The notes under the pieces were generated by a model. The model was not told the origin of the DNA. It made no database searches and saw nothing but the letters and a program-made list of their open reading frames with translations. Positions 11,615 to 23,295 of a DNA stretch of 64,000 bases are shown in pieces. Position 1 is the first letter of the stretch. Each line of letters opens with the position of its first letter. The DNA comes from Nymphaea colorata (Eukaryota > Streptophyta > Magnoliopsida > Nymphaeales > Nymphaeaceae), in NCBI RefSeq assembly GCF_008831285.2, contig NC_045145.1, positions 3,512,723 through 3,576,722 of the forward strand, written 5' to 3'. The position numbers and the translations under genes were made by a program.

Positions 11615-12322
11615 GTGCATGAAATACATAATTCAGGAGATAATATTAAAATGATATTTGATCGATCAACTTTATGCACTGCAGACGACACAACATATGA
11701 AATATCTACATCATCGGATGGCAACAAACAAGAGATTGAGTCCCCGCATGAGGAAATGAATAATCTCGAAGAACATGCTCCTCCTATAGGAATGGACTTT
11801 TCTGCTCTATGAATGAAGTTTCATGTTGTATGAATGAAGTTAAAGAAGGAGGACACAACATACAATTTCTACAATTGTTATGCTTTTCACCACTGGTTCA
11901 TTGTAAGGAATGGTAGGATGAAGAGAAGCACACAAGATGTGGTTGTGAGAAGGTCATATGTTTGTTCGAAATAAAAATGGAAGAGATCAGTTTCATGTGT
12001 AACTAAGAACAACGGTTATGTTATCAATTTGAAGCTGAAAATGTGTCTTAATGCAAAATATTGTATTTGTGTAGTGATGATTGAACACAACCATTCATTG
12101 GCAGCTTCTCGCATGAACCATATGTTGAGGTTGCATCGCAAATTGTCATCATCGCAAGCTGTAATAAATGAGCTGGTTGATGGTGTAGATATACCACCAA
12201 CGAAAGAATATGACCCATTTGTTAAAGTAGATTGTGGTCCTGAGAATGTCCCATTCAGACACATGGACCATAAAAACCACTTGAGAAAAAAAGAGGACAA
12301 AATCGATGAAAGAAAGTGCTAA
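11615..12322 (+). pseudogene. FAR1-domain (FRS/FHY3-related) pseudogene fragment
   Basis: Three reading stretches resemble the N-terminal part of FAR1-related proteins, MULE-transposase-derived regulators or the parent transposases. First come PPIGMDFSAL (about 11785-11810) and, after stops, FYNCYAFHHWFIVRNG (about 11863-11910), the FAR1 DNA-binding motif. This continues as MKRSTQDVVVRRSYVCSK. Then 12029-12322 reads LKMCLNAKYCICVV, IEHNHSLA, LRLHRKLSSSQ and ENVPFRHMDHKNHLRK, matching the zinc-finger HNH segment and the following linker. Premature stops and frame changes occur. The MULE transposase domain and SWIM finger expected downstream are absent. It is a dead 5' fragment; whether it came from a host FRS gene or a Mutator-like element cannot be decided here. 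Confidence 0.7.
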
Positions 12323-13389
12323 TACTATGAACAAGACAAAAAACTAAAATGTTTTTTTATTGCTTAAAGGTGTATATTGGTCATAACGATATGCATATAC
12401 GGACTGACAAATTTTACCTTCATTGAATCTTCAAATCTTCTTTTAACGAATTTTTTTGGTTGCTTACAAAAGGTTTCTTTTTGTATTAATCATTTGCATT
12501 TTTTGTCTTTATTAGAATGACACATGAAATTTCATATATGGGGATAGCGTATATACTCTTGAACCTTAATTTATTTTTTGCCAACCAGAGGGTTCGACTT
12601 TGGACGTATGCAGCCATGGACGATTTCAAACTAACCTTTCGAGGTCTCTCTCAGTTTGTCCTAAAAAGTTATAGTGGTGAAAAACTTTTCGAGGGGTGTG
12701 TTGAACTTATTAGTTCTCCCTCTTTAAAATTTTGGGTCATCTCCTTCATCAATCCAATAAAGGATTGAACATTTGAGTTTCAAGTTGTTTGACAGTGGGG
12801 ACACTATGTAAGTGTTGCATGAATTTGCCCCAAAGATTGAGTCGGAATTATGAAAGGTTAGTTCTAACATTTCATGATTATATCTTAATATTTGTAATTG
12901 ATTCATAGGACACTCATAGAACTACTGTCTCTCTTGCCAAACGACCCCTAAAAAACTAGGCTTTCTAAGGTCAATTGATCAAAAAGACAAAATCTAGCAG
13001 CAAGCCAAGTCTTATTTTCAAACGGACCTGACATCCTTATCCACATGCAATCATTCTCAATTGAGGTGGAAGTGGAACCAGCAAAAACGTATAGAAAATT
13101 TCCATAGCCTCTACCTTATCAGCTCGATTCTGTTTCAATTCTTCATTCTTTGTCCATTTTGAAACAATTTAAACTCAAGGGTGAAGTCGACCAACTTGCA
13201 AGCTTGTCCAACCTCATCCCAATTCAAGTCAAGGATGTCAATGTATCTTATTGAATTGGATATAACCCTTTCTAAAAAATCTTATATATATAAAAAAATT
13301 AAGATCCTATTAAGAAATCAGATTGAATTCGAATTTAAGAAATTAGATCTGATTATATTCAGATTTGAATTCAAATTTAAAAAATTAGC
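12323..13389. other. Repeat-derived sequence with inverted counterpart at 32480-33060
   Basis: Positions 12780-13380 are related, in reverse, to about 33060-32470, and 13030-13260 is also related in direct orientation to 16560-16850. The part around 13215-13380 resembles the GGATGTCAA MITE family. No coding region is supported. Confidence 0.5.
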
Positions 13390-13740
13390 TAAGCTGCATA
13401 TACCAAGCACGAGGAGTCTGTTTCAGTATATATAGGACTTTTACAAGGCGACAAGCAGGAGGATAACATGGGAGATCTTCACAACCTTCTTCTGCAACAT
13501 GTAAACATCCTCAACTAGAAAATTGTTTGAAAAAACATTTTCAAAATCAAATTGGTGAATATCCCATTTGAAGTGAGTAGCTAACGAGAGAACCATGCAT
13601 AGAGACTTGATGACGGGACTCGTAAAATCAACTCCAGCCTCTTTAGGATATCCATTGGCTACGAGTCATGCTTTCTGTCTCACAATAGTCTCGTCTGGTA
13701 TATTTCAATTTATAAACTCACTTTGAACTAAAAACATGAA
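13390..13740 (-). mobile_element. Ty1/copia reverse-transcriptase fragment
   Basis: On the minus strand from about 13740 down, the conceptual translation shows LVANGYPKEAGVDF, FKWDIHQFDFENVFSN, LVEDVYMLQ and, after frame changes, LKQTPRAWYMQL. These are the standard copia landmarks (KARLVAKGY, DVKNAFL, EEVYM, LYGLKQAPRAWY). Stops and shifts are present and there are no LTRs. A related fragment lies in the opposite orientation at 32240-32485. Confidence 0.75.
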
Positions 13741-14540
13741 ACCGAATTTTGCTGAAGTGCATGAATTCTTTTGTCGATACCAAGTTGCTGATATATTGAT
13801 TGAAAGCCCTCGAGCGCAGTATGAGTAACACTGTTAAAATTTTGAAACTATAATTTAACTTCTCTTATAAAAAATTCTTGACTTTGTTCATGGGTAACTT
13901 CTCTTATAAAAAATTCTTGACTTTGTTCATGGGTAGGGCGTGAAGGAGACATGGTTTCAGTGGGAGTGGTGTTCAGATCAGAATGGTCGTGGCCGATGAT
14001 GGGAGAGAATAGTAGAGATGGAGGTGTTAAAAGAAGGTCTTTCCATATGGTTTAAAACCGTAGTGTTTATGTCTTTTTGTCATGTTGGGCAAATGAATAA
14101 GGACATATTTCATTATTGTTCCTTGGAACAGGTTAGGACATATGTTTCAATAGCAGTTGTTCCAATTATCATAACTAACAGACTTTTGAAAAAGAATGCC
14201 ACGTCCGAAAAGACGCGACACAAGTGCATATTATATTAAAGAAACCCGGATGCTTTCTCTCCTTCATTCTGCAGGTCCGTTACTATTACCAACCGATCTG
14301 CCAATGCGTTGGATATATCCAACTCTTGGATTGGACGTAAAAGTGTTTCGTCAAATGAAGGAGTTCCTTGACTCTCAATCTTCAGAAAGAAGAGTTGAAA
14401 AAAAAGCAGAGCACTTGGTCAGAGGCGTGTTATCACACGCGTGCTTCGTTCAAAATTTTTTGCCCTTCTCTTCACAACGCAAGCGACGCGAAACTATCGA
14501 GTACCAACAAAGAAAGGTTCATCGGGACGCGTTGATGTCG
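13741..14540. other. Intergenic DNA upstream of copy 3
   Basis: A 39-bp tandem duplication (TAACTTCTCTTATAAAAAAT start) occupies 13856-13933. The last 100 bp or so before the TATA box are conserved with the copy 7 promoter. No coding region is supported. Confidence 0.45.
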
Positions 14541-14580
14541 ACGCTCTGGATATATAAAGGAGGGAAGGCAGGACAATGAA
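14430..14580 (+). promoter_or_regulatory. Conserved proximal promoter of copy 3
   Basis: A TATA box, TATATAAAGG, lies at 14551-14560, about 120 bp before the ATG. The sequence from about 14430 through the TATA box, including AAGCGACGCGAAACT and GAGTACCAACAAAGAAAGG, is strongly conserved with the region upstream of copy 7 on the opposite strand (39754-39880). The 5' leader then contains a (CT)n run at about 14628-14656, also seen in copies 4 and 6. Confidence 0.6.
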
Positions 14581-14620
14581 GACCCATCAGAGCAACAAAG
14601 GTCCATCTCCTCCGATAGCA

Positions 14621-14659
<39 letters not shown>

Positions 14660-14680
14660 CTCTGAGCTTGCATCGCTAGC

Positions 14681-15410
14681 ATGGCAATGCGGTGCATCTT
14701 CATCGCTTTCTTGCTTTTATCTCTTCATCTCCGATCAACTCTAGCGGCCGCTTCTCCGGCTTCCTCCAACAAAATTTCTGCTTTATCACCAGGTATATAC
14801 CTTCTACATGTCCCGCCTCCCTTTTTTAAATCGTTGGTCTTTCTTGGTTGCTCCGCTGCTCTCAATCGAGCAGACTGAACCAACTGCCCTGTCTTGAAGC
14901 CGTAGCTGCTCGATTGCAGTCAGCACTCGTTTTAATAGAATGAGATAACAACACGGGATACTTTTACCACACCTGTTATTCGGCTTGTCCCGCTTATCCC
15001 AACAGAAATTAGGATAAGTTCGGCTGCGGTATTGTGCAGCTTCATATGATACAACACTGGTAGACATATAAAACGAAAAGTCTTGAGAACCGAATTTGCT
15101 GTATGCAGAATTAGTTATTAAGTTGTGCCGCACTTGCTCAGTTTCTGTGCAGGGCATGGATGTCACCACTGGAATAATCCAGGCAAATCCAAGGAAATTG
15201 GCAGGGGGAGGGGGAGGGAGAGGTGGAGGCGGGGGCGGAGGCAGAGGAGGAGGCGGAGGGAGGAGTGGCGGAGGGCGTGTCGTTCCCGGCACCGGAGCAT
15301 ATGGCAAGAGTTCTGCATCTCCAATGAATCACTGCTTGGGGATGACGACGCTCACAGTGTTGGCAACCAGCTTGATGATTATCCTTCCATTTAGGCCTTA
15401 TGATTTGTGA
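14681..15410 (+). CDS. Small secreted Gly-rich protein, copy 3 (126 aa, two exons)
   Basis: Exon 1 is 14681-14792 and exon 2 is 15142-15410, with a phase-1 GT-AG intron between them. Residues 1-23 form a signal peptide (MAMRCIFIAFLLLSLHL). A short Ser/Ala segment follows, then QANPRKLAGG at the start of a long Gly/Arg tract of more than 30 residues. A Ser-rich stretch leads to a hydrophobic tail around LGMTTLTVLATSLMIILPF, resembling a GPI-attachment signal, though it ends in a few polar residues. I chose the upstream acceptor (GCTCAG) because it keeps the Gly-rich frame. The AG 11 bases later would switch to an Arg-rich frame open to 15394. Position and length agree with copies 4 and 7. The protein is predicted to be extracellular or membrane-anchored; its function is unknown and the family is not recognised. 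The exon-intron model is inferred from paralogue comparison. Confidence 0.7.
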
Positions 15411-16386
15411 TATGTACAGGGACCGGTGCCAGTTCATGGTTCCATTGAAATGTTCGCCATCTGAATTTGAAACGTTCTACATGTGGTACAGTACCTTTTA
15501 GTGGAATTCGTCAATTCTTTCGCATATCTTTTCTTCAATCTCCATGATATTGAACATTGGAGATTGTGTGTAAAGGTGGTAGGTGCCGTGGATCACGGCA
15601 ATCCAATCTTTGTGTTGAGTTGTAAGATGATTAATTTTCATAAATATTCTGCCGAAAAAAATGTAGAAAGCGTGTAAGGAAACAATTTGAAAATAACAAG
15701 TTTAATTTCATTTAAATAGTTAAATATTGACATGCATGGGGCGCTCTTGAATCAGCGATGCAACGAAATATATCTATTTCCCAGTCAAATTAAATTATTA
15801 ATTAGCCGAATCAGGTGACTTTTGAGCCTTATTAATTTGCTTTTCGCCGTTAACATGCTTGACTTTGCACGTATGTCATCAATGTTTGATAGCCTGCTTG
15901 GGTGTTCAGAAGTGGTGGAGACATGTACTCTGGTGTGGGCAATTGCCCACAGCAACCCCACAAATTACTTTTATTTTTATTTTGCTGTCTTGGAATATCT
16001 TACTAATTATATACATTGGTGCCCCTCTAAGCATGAAACTTTTGAATTAATACCCTTCCAACCAAAATTTCTAACTCCACCACAGTCATAGTTTCGCAGC
16101 CATGGACTAGAGAGTGAGTTGCTTGCACCACAGGGCATCAAATGCACACCCTAAAAAAATAAGATAGAAGATAAGATATTTTGGTTTTTTTTTTAAATAC
16201 CATTTTTAATTTTTTAATTTTTTAATTCTTTTAGTACTATTTTTTGTTCTTATATTTTTTTTTACTGATTAAAGGTATTTTAGTCATTACAAACTCTGGT
16301 ACACCGAGGTGCATATAACCAGATTTTCATGAATGTGCTCTTTCTAACTTCTTGAGGTCTCTCCTAGTTTTGTCTTCAGCAACATC
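15411..16386. other. 3' flank of copy 3 and intergenic DNA
   Basis: Positions 15485-15830 match the copy 2 flank, and 15725-15830 matches 33085-33230 in reverse. No other gene is supported. Confidence 0.45.
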
Positions 16387-16564
16387 CAGGGGCGGAGCTA
16401 TGGGGGCACATGGGCCTCGGCTCCACTTCAAAATTAAAAAAAAAATTACATGTAAATTTTAAAAAAGTTTAGTTGTCCTATATAAAAATTTTGAAAAAAG
16501 ATATTTCGGCCCATGTCAAAATTTAAAAACTTTAATTAAATTAAAAAAATTTTGCTATGCCTTG
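16387..16564. mobile_element. hAT-type MITE, 178 bp, perfect 8-bp target duplication
   Basis: The element begins CAGGGGCGGAGC and ends GCTATGCCTTG, an imperfect inverted match. GCAACATC is present on both sides (16379-16386 and 16565-16572). The 8-bp duplication and CAGGG start fit non-autonomous hAT elements. Related copies lie at 17950-18132, 29008-29325 and 31542-31712. Confidence 0.8.
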
Positions 16565-17390
16565 GCAACATCTTTATCCACATGCAGTCGTTCTCAATTC
16601 AAGTGGTCTATGTGGAACCAACGAAAAATATTTATGGAAATTTTCTGTGGCCTCTACGTTATCAGCTCAATTCCTTCTCAATTATTCATTCTCTCTCCGT
16701 TTTGAAACAACCTGAAGTCAAAATTGCCTCCTTGCTGTCGTTCAAATTAAGGGTGAAGTCAATCGACTTGCAAGCTGGTCCTAGGCTAATCAAAGTCCAA
16801 GTCATTGATGTTGATATATCTCATTTGGATTGAATATAGATTGTTCGTAAACTTCGGATGTCAGAAAAAAATTTAATATGCGATTAAAAAATCAAATCGA
16901 ATTTGGATTTAAGAAATTAAATCTGATCATATTCGGCTTGAACTCAAATACACATAAATATCTGATCATAATCGGATTCGGATTGAATTTAGTTTTACGT
17001 AATCACATATGAGTATTTTACGAGCCAATCTGAGTCTTGTCGCAACCATGCTCAGCTTAAGGTGCTATGTAATCCTCCTCCTTTGGATTGGTCACTCAGT
17101 CACCGTACTACTATATTTGTGCAAGAAAACTTACTTAATTTCTTTGAATTGGTCTTAATTAATATATCCACAATACTTTTGGCTTTACCAGCACAAGCAT
17201 TATCAATCGTTATGTTTCGTAAGTTGATTGTTTCGTCTAATTGAATCCCCAAATTCACGCTTGTCATTCGATTTGAACAAATCTGACCGCACCCATCCAA
17301 CCCAATTTGTAAAAAAATAACCTATTTCAAAAGTCAGACGATCACTAGAGGTCCCATATAATGGATAACAAAGTTTTAGCGCACAAGATC
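16565..17390. other. Repeat-derived sequence related to 13030-13380
   Basis: The first 400 bp are a diverged copy of 13030-13380, and the hAT MITE at 16387 interrupts this copy. No coding region is supported. Confidence 0.4.
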
Positions 17391-17760
17391 TAGGGATGTC
17401 AACAGATCGGATATGCCCTTAGTCTTTTCAGATATTTACATATTCTGATTCAAATACAAATGAAGAAAATTTATATCTGAATTCGTATCAAAAATCTGAT
17501 TGTACAGTTTGAATCCAATTTGAATCTAATTTTTATATTCATTTCAGAATTTGAATTTTGAACTGAATTTTGCTAATTTTCAAAATATAAGAGCATTAGA
17601 TATAGGTTATTGTTTTAAAATAAATCTGATTGGATATTTATGTATATCCGAATCTGGATAACCAACCAGATGTCCTTTTTTTTTAAGTCTCAATCTCAGG
17701 ATATTAAATATTTTTCCATTTCGGTCAGATATCCATTCAAATAGGATATATTAACATCCC
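17391..17760. mobile_element. MITE with TAGGGATGTCAA end, about 370 bp
   Basis: The left end TAGGGATGTCAA pairs with the right end TTAACATCCC. AAGATC flanks both sides (17385-17390 and 17761-17766), a partial target duplication. The inside is AT-rich with repeated GATATCC/GGATAT-like strings. It is probably hAT-like; related fragments occur near 13215-13400, 16795-16990 and 32460-32640. Confidence 0.5.
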
Positions 17761-17949
17761 AAGATCATCCCTTATATTCTAAGCCCTCCATTCATCACAT
17801 ATTCTTCTCAAATAAGAAGATGGGGATCGTATGTAAAGGGGAATACATGGTTCATACATATCTGTCTAAAAACCGAATGGTCCAGTCATATCTCTTGTAT
17901 CCTTTTAAGTAGAACACACATGAAATGGATTACAACACAAAGATGGCAT

Positions 17950-18132
17950 CAGGGGCGGAGGCAGGGGGGCCGCCTAGGCCATGGCCTTACCTCAGCTAAT
18001 TGAAAAAAAAAATTACATTAAAAGAATTGAAAATTTTTAGTTGCATAATGTATTTTTTAGATTCGGATTTAGTTTGGTCCTACTTGAATAAGTTTTGGCC
18101 CGCCCCTAAAAAAAATTTCCGCTCCACCCTTG
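17950..18132. mobile_element. hAT-type MITE, 183 bp
   Basis: It begins CAGGGGCGGAGG and ends CCGCTCCACCCTTG, inverted copies of each other. The flanks GATGGCAT (17942-17949) and GATGACAT (18133-18140) agree at seven of eight bases. It belongs to the same family as the elements at 16387 and 31542. Confidence 0.75.
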
Positions 18133-18780
18133 GATGACATCTATTGCTTAATGTAACTGGTGACTCCGATTTGCTGTGATTATGCATGGTTGTAGTTATC
18201 TCTAACAAGCCCTGCCTCCAATGATGCATTACATTTCGTATTATTTTATTGAGGAAATCTCTGGTTGCCTCTGTGTCCAAATCGTTGGAGGCAACTTGGT
18301 GATTTATTATATATAATAAATGTCTGTGTTTTCAATGGAATCGATTACAGTTTCCTTCTAGCAAGAAGTGTGAAGCGTTAGAGAAAGATCCCTGAAAATC
18401 AGGGATCCCAATCACTTGCCCTGCATGCACAGAATGAAGAGAAGGAAGAATAAGATAACCAAATCTGTCAAACCAGAACTTCGGCCACTAGCAGATCTGC
18501 TTGTCAAAGGTTCTTTTCCACTCATGATTTTCTATTGCAACAAAAACCATTAAAGTTTATCATACAAAAACTTTATATCCAACTCACCGGAGACAAATAA
18601 TATAGAAAATTCATATTCAATTTCTTTCTTCGTGCCCAATTCATAAAACCCACGTACGATCAGATCTATCAAAGGCAGATCCGAAAAGGACTAACGATGC
18701 GCAAGCTTCAACCGCCCCACTATATGTAGACTGCAATTATACGTCGGCAACAAATCCACGCTTAAATCGAAAAATTCTAA
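18133..18780. other. Intergenic DNA upstream of copy 4
   Basis: No coding region is supported. A pyrimidine-rich leader with CT repeats begins near 18800, before the ATG of copy 4. Confidence 0.4.
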
Positions 18781-18860
18781 GAAATCTCCACAAAGCTATC
18801 ACCTCTCCTTCCCTGCTTCCCTCTCTCTCTCTCCCTCTCTCAAAACACGCACTGCCATCC

Positions 18861-19377
18861 ATGGCAATAACCCGACGCGCCTTCAACACTTTCTTGGTCT
18901 CCTTTCTTCTTCTCCAACTTGCTCTTGCAGCAGCGACACCAGCGTCCTCCCGCAAAATCTCTGCTTTCCCACTTGGTACGCTTCTCATACCCAGCTTGCC
19001 ATCTCAATTTGGTACTTTATTTCCGTTCTCTGTTTGCCTCAATTGAGCTGCAGAATTGTTTGCACAGCGATTAGAAGTTTACTGCATTTATTGTTTCCTG
19101 TATAGAACTCACGAGCTAATTGATTAAATGTGATGGATCAGCATCTTTGCAGGGTTCAGAGAGTGGTGTTACTGGAATTGCAGAAGTAAAACGAAGGAAT
19201 TTAAAAGGTGGTGGTGGTGGTCGTGGTGGTGCCATGGGCATTGGCAGCAGAGGTTTCAGGGGTGGAGGCATTGGTTATCATGCCAGGAGCGCTGCTGTTG
19301 CGCTTGATCACAGTTTGAGGACGACGACGTCTGCAGTCTCAGTGTCCAGCTTGATCATAATTGTCTTTCTGGTGTAG
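18861..19377 (+). CDS. Small secreted Gly-rich protein, copy 4 (116 aa, two exons)
   Basis: Exon 1 is 18861-18975 and exon 2 is 19142-19377, with a short phase-1 intron. Residues 1-25 are a signal peptide (MAITRRAFNTFLVSFLLLQL). A Ser-rich segment with ASSRKISAF follows, parallel to ASSNKISAL in copy 3. Exon 2 gives SGVTGIAEVKRRNLKGGGGG, then Gly/Arg residues, and ends in a hydrophobic tail (AVSVSSLIIIVFLV) with no residues after it, a good GPI-signal shape. The acceptor GATCAG preserves this frame; the next AG, 11 bases on, would not. This is the intact counterpart of frameshifted copy 1 and sits at the left end of block B. Secretion and anchoring are inferred, and function is unknown. Confidence 0.66.
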
Positions 19378-22080
19378 GAAGGAACTTGGCCTTTTGATAA
19401 TCTTGTGATGTACCCATGGTTCCATGGAGATGAGATCGCCATCTGAATTTGCGACACTATGATATGGACAATCCGTTTATTAACCTTGCAACAACGACCA
19501 ATCAAGAAGCGCACGTAACAGGCTGGAGCAAATTAAAACATCAGTTATATTACCTCAGGTGAGCATCAGATTTACAAAAAAGTTAAAATTTCGAAGTTCA
19601 GAAAAATGGGTAGATCTTAAACAACATTTTCCACTGCGTGCAGAAAAAAATAATTCCAGCAATCCTGCATGATAAACCTGTGAATTATGATACACTTCAG
19701 TTCAATCTGATAGAACACCCTTTTGCGGATTTACTTTGATATACGAAGAACTTTAGTTGCTGGCCCGGTGTCATGCTTCTGGATAGCAATTATACTGTCC
19801 ATGTGCAAGACTGAATAACGTTCATAATCAATATGCTCCGCCAATCAAATTAACTTCACCTGTCGAGCAAGGTAAGGAAGCAGCAAAGCGAACTCTTGCA
19901 ACAGCAGAAATGGATCAGGAGAAACAAAAGGAAGATAGACAAGTATCCAGCGCTTGAAAACCCATCTGATATACGAACATATGTAGGACTTGTTCTGAGA
20001 AGGAAAAGTACAATTGTAACCATTTGAAAAAAAGTGCTAAGAAAACTACGGAAAATTGAAAGAGTCGCCCAGATCATGGTTTGATCTATTGTGATGAACG
20101 GTTGAAAGGAAACAAGTAATATGCATTTTTATCATGTAGCGTTAGTTTGACGGACCTTATGAGTGAACTGAGTGATTTTTGGTTAGCCAGAATCACCATT
20201 CACTCACTCCAACAGCCCAAGCACAAGTAATTGTTTAATGTCAAGTCACACCACCTCCATAAACATCAACAAATTTTAACTCTTTGGTCACAGCTTACAA
20301 AGAATCCACAAGCTACCATCGCAGCAGTATATATGCAAGCCGGAAAGATGTAATTCTCAAGCAACAAGTGTTTGTGCATGCCACAACCATGGGCTAATGC
20401 AGCTCATAGACGAAGCACAAATCCCACCAATAAAGCTAAAACATAATGACCAAAACAACCAGCAAATAAAGTTAGTGTCAGTAGCTCACCAATAAACGCA
20501 TTTGCAAGTAGCTGCTCATAAATTAACTGCAAATATACTAGCAAACTACCTAATATAGTCACCATCAATGTTCTCTGCAATGCAATCCAGAAGATATAAT
20601 GTAGGTAACTTCTGTTCTTTACAATGCTAATCCAACATAACGTTATGATTGCGGCTAGCAGATGACGCAGTTGACATAAGGGCAGCAACACTAGTCAAAA
20701 AACCTGTTAAAGAGTGAAAAGGTTTCTCTCTGAGGCAAAGACCTTTGGACCTTTGGTGATCCTTCAACAACCAGCAAAGAGAGAGGAGGCCTTCAGGGAG
20801 CCTTGTCAAGTCCACAGAAGACAGATTGGTGAAAAGCTCTTCTATTTGGTTTCTTTTTGCAAAGATACTATCAATCGCTCCACATGCACTGAACTGCATT
20901 CTCACCATAGCCAGACCCAACGACCCATATTATGCGGGATTTGGCACTAACACTCCAGCTAAAAATGCTAAATCCCTATTTTCTAGCGTGTATAGTGTCT
21001 GAAAAGAACAATGACGTGCCTACTGGTGAAGTTGTGCCAATTAGAACCATCGGCATCAATTCTTCAACTTTAAATTGTGCAGTAGCTATTTGAGTAGTGT
21101 AGGAAGATACAAAAATTGCCTGATAAGGTAGCATAGGTTAATAAGGAACAGGAATCAACATTCAGTACTAATCCATTTGGATGGGAGTCCGTTCTATTAA
21201 CAAAATAAATGTAAAAATGAGCACTGCACAACTCTCGTACCCAAAAGCTCATCAGCATATCATGAACCTAGCTAAACACCTGCAACGAACTTAAGGATAA
21301 AACAACAATCAACAACCACAAGGAAGGACTCACTTAGGCTGCTTCCTTCCAACAGGAAAAACAAGAGGGCATTTCAGGCTTTCAGCCTAACCAAGTGTCC
21401 TGTCAAGCTGTTGAAAGAGAGGTCCCTACAAAAGTTATGTGGTGAAATAAACTTACTGCAAAACAAGTCTAGAAGGCACAACAAGGCTGCAAAATAAGAT
21501 TGACAGCATGAAACAAATAAACCCAAATGTGCTGAAATAACAGAAACAAAATGTATTGATAGGCAAAATGTACAGAAATAACACAAAGAAAAACTTGACT
21601 ATCTGAGAGAATATATGCTAGACATGTTATAAAAATACCGGATCAACCACATTTAATGTGGCGATTGATATCATGAAACTAAATACCTAAACATTGAATT
21701 AGAGCAGTGAACATCTAAAAGAGATACCTAAGCATGTTACGGAACTACAAAATATGCATTTGAAGTCACTAAGCATGACAATAACAAATAAAAAATTTGG
21801 AAAAGAAGACACACAAAACTAAGTCAGGTGATATAGGATTGCTGCTGATGCAATTCAAATCAACCTGAATCTACTGAATCTGGAACTGGTTTTGATAATG
21901 CAGGCTTCCACAAAAAGAACAGTCCTTTGGCTTCTCTCTTCAGAAATTTTAGCGCCTACTTCAATAGTTATTTCATCAATAAAAAGAGAGGTAACAACAA
22001 AAGCCCAAGAGAAATTACAAACAGGAAACCACATTGCAATACGCAGCCACTGTGTTCTAGCACAGCGGTTTGCTGCCGCT
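19378..22080. other. Block B sequence without an intact gene
   Basis: Collinear with 347-3050. It has the same interrupted minus-strand open stretches (about 19856-20077, 20404-20691, 20627-20920), none of which I can assign to a family. Confidence 0.4.
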
Positions 22081-23295
22081 GCTCGATCATATGGCAGTAG
22101 GACATCATCTGCACCAATGGCTAATTGCCAGCTTGAAATCGACCAGTTCAGTCCACAAACTTCTTAGTCATGGGCACCATATTTGCCAATTAAAGATTAA
22201 ACTATCTCTTCTACCACTTGCCAGAATATGAATATTGCAAGCAAGTGAGCCAACTCTTGACTGATGACCACGGAGAGTTCTCAACTGCAGAAGACATGAA
22301 AAGGGATACAAGATTTCAGTAAAGAACACAAGCTAGTTACGCCTCCTCCTTCCAAAACTCTTCGTTCACAAAAAGCGAGTCCTGAACTCTAAGCCAAGAA
22401 TTATTCTTATTAACCAACCAACCAAAAGTAAAACTTCATTCGTAAAAAATATCCACGGGAACCAGTTGTTTGAAATCCACATGATAGAAGCAAAAAGGTC
22501 CCTGAATCCTCTACTTTTTTTTTGTGCTGTTTTTTTCTCAATGGAGAACTCAAAATACCCTTGCTTACTAGCAGAACACCACATCGAAAACCCGGAGGAG
22601 GCGTCAAGGCAAGAGGCAAACCTGTTTAGCTGCTGATGCATACCACGATTGAACTGCTTAATTGTTGAGACCAATAGCAAAATGCCGGCATGAGGAGCCC
22701 AACTGGCGCTTATAAATAGCCATTCTGGACATCAACTTAGATGCGGTCCCATCTGATGCATTCCAGATAAATATGGAATGCCCAAAAGCAATTGTTACAA
22801 TGTTGCTGCTGCTCCAGTCGAGAAGATTTAGACAGAAATCATCCAGAAGGTCGGTGCATCGAGAGTTCTTTCTACAGTCTGAGCAACTAAAACGAGGTAG
22901 GCCATCACCACTCCAAAAGGGAAATAATGGAACGAAAAAATGGCCCAAAACTCAATTAACCAAGAATGAACTACGTTAACATATATTGAAAGTTGAAACA
23001 AAGGCTAACCGCATCGAGAATGCGTCTGGGAGGCTTCACGGAGCTAAAATTGCTGTGGAGACCAACACCAGACTTCCTTCAAGAGGGTCTTCACTGATTC
23101 CGAAGATATGCTTCTAAAAGAAAGGATCCTGGTGTGGTTCTTCAGACATGGCTCCGTAAGACGCCTTTGATATGCTTCTTGGGATGGACAACTAATGACC
23201 AATGGCTTCTGCGTCTTTGAATCCTCCATTAAGTACCGAGAAAGTAGAGGTCCAGGGCACCTCTGTTCGGAATGAACCTGCCAGAATGAACACAG
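22080..23295 (-). pseudogene. CDC20-like WD40 pseudogene, block B
   Basis: The islands match those of block A, some better preserved. From 23290 down, FIPNRGALDLY is followed after a shift by LMEDSKTQKPLVIS, SQEAYQRRL, TRILSFRS and, in another frame, SVKPPRRI. Next comes ERTLDAP, where one missing base moves the frame before LLDDFCLNLLDWSS and FIWNASDGT. HFAIGLNN marks the second blade start. Near 22170-22080 come HDQEVCGLNWS and the IWD segment, here damaged. The order and spacing are those of CDC20, but frameshifts and stops rule out a working protein. It is a relic shared with block A; whether it began as a full gene copy or a partial one cannot be seen. Confidence 0.72.

Noticed and set aside
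13390..13740. Possible intact copia retrotransposon
   Set aside because: Only part of the reverse transcriptase is present, with stops and frame changes, and no LTRs or other domains are seen.
14804..15307. A 167-codon Pro-rich frame on the minus strand
   Set aside because: It is the antisense of the Gly-rich exon and intron of copy 3; Gly codons read backwards give Pro.
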